Shown piece after piece: positions 33,209 through 36,343 of a DNA stretch of 36,343 bases. The stretch comes from Candidatus Izimoplasma sp. HR2 (GTDB taxonomy: Bacteria > Bacillota_I > Bacilli_A > Izemoplasmatales > Izemoplasmataceae), in contig JRFF01000021.1 of the NCBI GenBank assembly GCA_000753575.1, positions 30,891 to 67,233 on the forward strand, read 5' to 3'. The position numbers and the translations under genes are program-made. The notes under the pieces were generated by a model, which was not told where the DNA came from, ran no database searches, and saw nothing but the letters and a program-made list of their open reading frames with translations. The first letter of the stretch is position 1. Each line of letters opens with the position of its first letter.

Positions 33209-34225
33209 ATTTTCATCTAACACATATTTTTTATAGTCAACCCAAATATACTTGTTGTCTATAAGTATATAACTTATAGTATTTACATCATCACCATTAA
33301 TAATTGCAGTGGTCAATTCAATTATTGCTTCAGCCATACTTTCTGAATCATTTATTACAGTACCATACAAATATCCTGAAGTAATTAATTCTAAAGCTTC
33401 AGTTATACCATCAATTCCAACAACTGGTATCCAAGGTTCTGTTTCATGATCAATGAATCCATCATTATCTAAATCTTGGAAATACTCTAACTCCATTAAT
33501 GCCTGAATCGCACCAATAGCCATCGCATCATTATTTGATATTACAAGTTCTAATTGTTCACCGTAAATCGGTAACAATTCCATCATTGCTTCATATCCTT
33601 CAGAAGTTTTCCAATTGGCAATCTCGATAACTAAAATTTCAACTTCATAACCATTTGTTTCAAGTTCGTTCATAACAACTTCTGTTCTAGTTTCAGCATC
33701 TTGATGCCCTTGTTCGCCTTTTAATAAGATTACTTGAATAATATTGTCTCCATTTAAATCATTAACTCCTAAAGCATTCGAATCACCAAATAACTCCATA
33801 ATTATTTCTGATTGTAGCTCTGCAGATCTTTCTGCTGGAGCACCAACATAATAGACTTGATCCCACAAATATAAGTCTTCTTCTAAAGGTTCTCTATTAA
33901 TAAAGATAACTGGAACATTTACTTCTTTTGCTTTTAAAACAATTGTATATGCACCTAATCTATCAACTGGATTAATTATCATTACAGGTGGTTCTTCTTT
34001 TAATAGATTCTCAATAAATTCATTTTGAATAATTTGTGAATTTTGAGAATCATAAGCCTCAATAGAATACTCATCAGGTGTTCGTTCTAAGATGTTATCT
34101 CTAAACTCTTCCATATACGGGTCAGCATCATTATATATAAGTAGAGGCACTACATTATTTTTACTTTTACAACCTCCTAAAAAGGCAATAATTATAAGTA
34201 ACAATACTATATTATTTCTTCTCAT
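33206..34225 (-). CDS. MglB-like sugar-binding lipoprotein, likely sensor subunit
   Basis: Second periplasmic-binding protein of the galactose/glucose family, 339 residues, lipobox LGGC (Cys19). It keeps the ligand contacts seen in MglB: D33, N110, H174, D176, R180, W205, N231/N232, D272 and N292, and a calcium loop DLNGDNIIQ (156-164). It differs by an insert of about 15 residues (about 248-263) holding a second EF-hand-like loop DLDNDGFID (251-259) close to D272. It lies in one operon with a histidine kinase (14-nt overlap) and an AraC regulator and is followed by a terminator. It is thus set apart from mglBAC, so a sensing role is more likely than transport. AGAGGT precedes ATG 34225. Confidence 0.88.
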   Translation of the reverse strand: MRRNNIVLLLIIIAFLGGCKSKNNVVPLLIYNDADPYMEEFRDNILERTPDEYSIEAYDSQNSQIIQNEFIENLLKEEPPVMIINPVDRLGAYTIVLKAKEVNVPVIFINREPLEEDLYLWDQVYYVGAPAERSAELQSEIIMELFGDSNALGVNDLNGDNIIQVILLKGEQGHQDAETRTEVVMNELETNGYEVEILVIEIANWKTSEGYEAMMELLPIYGEQLELVISNNDAMAIGAIQALMELEYFQDLDNDGFIDHETEPWIPVVGIDGITEALELITSGYLYGTVINDSESMAEAIIELTTAIINGDDVNTISYILIDNKYIWVDYKKYVLDEN

Positions 34226-35951
34226 CTTGTACCTCTCTTTCCATTGGAATTACCAATCTAATAGTAGTTTTTACATCAAGTTCAGTATCAATGATGAATT
34301 GTGAATCTTCACCATAATATAGTTTGAGTCTTTGATAAACATTTCTAAGTCCAACACTCTTGGCTTTTGTTTTATCAATAAATCCTAAATACAATTCATC
34401 TCGTTTTTCATCTGTAATTCCATATCCATCATCTTCTACTTCTAAACACAAATTACCATCTTTTTCATAAGCTCTTATTGTAATTAATCCAGAACCATAT
34501 TCTGTGTTGATCCCATGATTAATACAATTCTCTATTAATGGTTGTAATATTAGTTTAACTACTTTACAATCTTTAACTTTATCCTCTACTTCAAACTCAA
34601 ATTCAAATTTATTATGATATCTAATCTTTTGAATTAACAAATAATTTCTTGCATGTTCTAATTCTTCAGATAACAAAATTATATTTTTACCTCTTGAAAT
34701 ACCAATTCTAAAGAATTTAGATAATGCAATTACCATTTCTACCACATCTTCATTCATTTTATTTTCTGATAAATAAACAATAGAATCCAATGTATTATAT
34801 AAGAAGTGAGGGTTTATTTGTGTTTGTAGTGCTATGAACTCTGTTTTTCTTTTATCTCTTTGCTCAACTAATATTTTATCTAACAAATACTTAATCTCTT
34901 CAATCATATGATTAAATGAATTGGCAAGAACTACAATTTCTTTTTGTCCATGTAGGTCTATTCTTTGGTAGAAGTCTCCTTCTCCCATATGTAACATATG
35001 TTTTTTAAGTTTATTAACTGGAGAAGAGATTCTTTTAGAAACTGATGAAGCTGCTAATGCTGTTATTGTAAGAGTAACTAATAGAATTAATCCATTGGTA
35101 ATCAATGTTTGATTTCTAGTTTCTTCGATTAATTCAATATTTGTAAAAGTTGCAATTCTCCACCTAGTTGTATTTAATGTATTAACATTGGCATACATTG
35201 CAATATTATTTATTTCTACTTTTTCTCCACCAATGATTATACTTTGTGCTATTACTGCAGATTCACAAGTATTTTCAACACAGATATTACTCGAAGAAGA
35301 AATTAATGAATTATCATCATTAAGAATGATAATATGCCCTTGATCTCCTAAATTGGTTGTTTCAGCAAGCCTTACTAGATTTATATTATTTAAATCAATA
35401 ACTAGTACACCTTGATATTTAACTCCATTAGAATAATAATCAATCAATTTCGTGACTGTGATTACTTCTTCAACTGAACTAGAATAGATATCTTGAATAT
35501 GGGGAGAAGAAAAATGAAAGATAGAAACATCACTAATTGCATCAATATACCATTGCTTTAGTGTTAAATCCTCTGAATTCAAAGCCTTTGATTCGCTGTT
35601 TACTATTTCATTTCCTGAAATCCCAATAAGAACAATTGATACAATATCTTCTTGGATTTCTGAAGCTTGTTCGTAAATTGAATTAAGTTCTATTGGTTCA
35701 CCTACATGCCCATACTGAGCTGTTTGTCCTTGAATATAATTTGCAGTTTGAATAACTGAATCAATATAATTTTCATAATTTAAAATAATTTGTTTATTAA
35801 TTTCTTTTGAGGTACTTTCAACAATATCATTTGTAACACTAGAATAATTTATATACTGTGAAAATGTGGCTGCCAGTACCGAAAATATTACTATTATAAT
35901 AGTTGTTAATGAAATATTTTGTCCGATAGAAAGGTTATTTTTTTTAAACAT
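34212..35951 (-). CDS. YesM/LytS-type sensor histidine kinase
   Basis: Membrane kinase, 579 residues. TM1 (about 14-34), a large outer domain of about 245 residues that looks like a dCache sensor, TM2 (about 283-303), HAMP (about 304-358), then a His_kinase domain with LQTQINPHFLYNTLDS (phospho-acceptor H382) and a HATPase with N-box LIENCINHG (about 472-480) and VEDDGYGI (about 505-512). Two cysteines five residues apart lie in the outer domain (C224, C229). ATG 35951 is chosen: it overlaps the regulator's end by 8 nt and gives the expected short N-terminus; starts further upstream would lie inside the regulator gene. Confidence 0.93.
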   Translation of the reverse strand: MFKKNNLSIGQNISLTTIIIVIFSVLAATFSQYINYSSVTNDIVESTSKEINKQIILNYENYIDSVIQTANYIQGQTAQYGHVGEPIELNSIYEQASEIQEDIVSIVLIGISGNEIVNSESKALNSEDLTLKQWYIDAISDVSIFHFSSPHIQDIYSSSVEEVITVTKLIDYYSNGVKYQGVLVIDLNNINLVRLAETTNLGDQGHIIILNDDNSLISSSSNICVENTCESAVIAQSIIIGGEKVEINNIAMYANVNTLNTTRWRIATFTNIELIEETRNQTLITNGLILLVTLTITALAASSVSKRISSPVNKLKKHMLHMGEGDFYQRIDLHGQKEIVVLANSFNHMIEEIKYLLDKILVEQRDKRKTEFIALQTQINPHFLYNTLDSIVYLSENKMNEDVVEMVIALSKFFRIGISRGKNIILLSEELEHARNYLLIQKIRYHNKFEFEFEVEDKVKDCKVVKLILQPLIENCINHGINTEYGSGLITIRAYEKDGNLCLEVEDDGYGITDEKRDELYLGFIDKTKAKSVGLRNVYQRLKLYYGEDSQFIIDTELDVKTTIRLVIPMEREVQDEKK

Positions 35952-36343
35952 TAGCTCTAAATTCCTTAGGAGATACTCCTGTATACTTTTTAAAACTATG
36001 ACTGAAGTAGTATACTTCGTTATATCCAACTAATCTTGATATATTGATAACTTTATCCTTTGTGAACTTCAATAACTCTTTTGCCTTTTCCATACGGACC
36101 TTTACCAAATACTTATTAAAACTTATTTTTTGATTTTTACTAAATAACATACTTAAATATGAAACACTAATGTTTAGATAATCAGAGACACTTTCAAGTG
36201 AAACATTTAAATCACTATAGTTTGAATTTATATACTTAACAGCATTTTGTATAATTTGTTCAGTTTTATTAGTGTGAGATTTTATATTCAAGTCTCTTAA
36301 TTTGAAGATAATTTCTTTTATCCATCCAAATAAGTCTTCTGAG
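35944..36343 (-). CDS. AraC/YesN-type response regulator (5' part outside window)
   Basis: C-terminal part of a regulator. The frame stays open to the last base of the window, upstream of the TTG at 36291, so the fragment is cut by the window edge. It holds both helix-turn-helix units of an AraC domain: NVSLESVSDYLNISVSYLSMLF and NISRLVGYNEVYYFSHSFKKYTGVSPKEFR (landmarks). The preceding stretch (DLFGWIKEIIFKLRDL) looks like the linker after a receiver domain in YesN proteins, but the receiver itself is not visible. It is the partner of the adjacent kinase and is expected to act on the mglB promoter. Confidence 0.88.
   Translation of the reverse strand, partial: SEDLFGWIKEIIFKLRDLNIKSHTNKTEQIIQNAVKYINSNYSDLNVSLESVSDYLNISVSYLSMLFSKNQKISFNKYLVKVRMEKAKELLKFTKDKVINISRLVGYNEVYYFSHSFKKYTGVSPKEFRANV

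Noticed and set aside
35952-36029. Longer kinase reading frame starting inside the regulator gene
   Set aside because: The extra residues are the regulator coding region in another frame; ATG 35951 gives the expected short N-terminus.
35944-36291. Regulator read as a complete 115-residue or broken AraC protein
   Set aside because: The frame continues without a stop to the window edge, so it is the end of a longer intact gene.
1-36343. Mycoplasma code (TGA as tryptophan)
   Set aside because: Genes stop cleanly at TGA (e.g. 9450, 14899), and conserved tryptophans are TGG.
1-36343. CRISPR arrays, tRNA/rRNA genes, insertion sequences, phage or toxin-antitoxin genes
   Set aside because: Looked for on both strands; no repeats-with-spacers, no tRNA-like folds, no transposase or phage motifs seen.

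Overview
The window is AT-rich bacterial chromosome with tightly packed genes and strong Shine-Dalgarno sites (GGAGG/AGGTGA types). TGA is used as a stop (e.g. the genes ending at 9450 and 14899) and tryptophan is TGG, so the code is the standard bacterial one, not the mycoplasma code. Gene content (RNase Y, YmdB, CvfB, ComEA/ComEC, a T-box, a YesMN-type two-component system, PgsA, lipoprotein binding proteins) points to a low-GC Gram-positive lineage. The very low GC and modest gene sizes would suit a free-living, deep-branching Mollicutes-like group such as Izemoplasmatales/Acholeplasmatales relatives, but this is inference.

Layout. 1-2052 (minus): miaB (cut by the window edge) and ymdB. 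2191-8732 (minus): oligopeptide ABC operon oppB-oppC-oppD-oppF-oppA, driven by a perfect consensus promoter followed by a 220-nt structured leader. 8860-9450 (plus): unknown two-TM protein. 9496-14092 (minus): rny, recA, pgsA and an MFS exporter. 14186-16507 (minus): polar amino acid ABC transporter with a perfect palindrome inside its promoter. 16542-18172 (minus): YebC-family protein and cvfB. 18298-21965 (plus): PF06541 membrane protein, a membrane pyrophosphatase (sequence marks of the K+-dependent, Na+-pumping type), a 50-residue membrane peptide, a YaiI/YqxD protein and rpsT. 22037-24498 (plus): T-box-controlled amino acid ABC transporter; the specifier reads CGU (arginine). 24529-28165 (minus): holA, comEC, comEA. 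28341-29216 (plus): DUF975-like membrane protein behind a possible attenuator. 29313-33070 (minus): mglB-mglA-mglC galactose/glucose ABC transporter with a cre-like site. 33206-36343 (minus): a second MglB-like lipoprotein, a YesM/LytS-type histidine kinase and an AraC-type response regulator (cut by the window edge).

How the parts work together. Two stretches keep the Bacillus-like housekeeping order (pgsA-recA-rny-ymdB-miaB and comEA-comEC-holA/rpsT), and each is interrupted by a nutrient-uptake operon (opp and the T-box transporter). The right end looks like a complete sense-and-import module: an extracytoplasmic sugar receptor that keeps the sugar contacts of galactose/glucose-binding protein, a kinase with a large outer domain, an AraC regulator, and the transport operon next to them, with a CcpA-type site at the mglB start point. 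No tRNA, rRNA, CRISPR array, insertion sequence or phage gene was seen.
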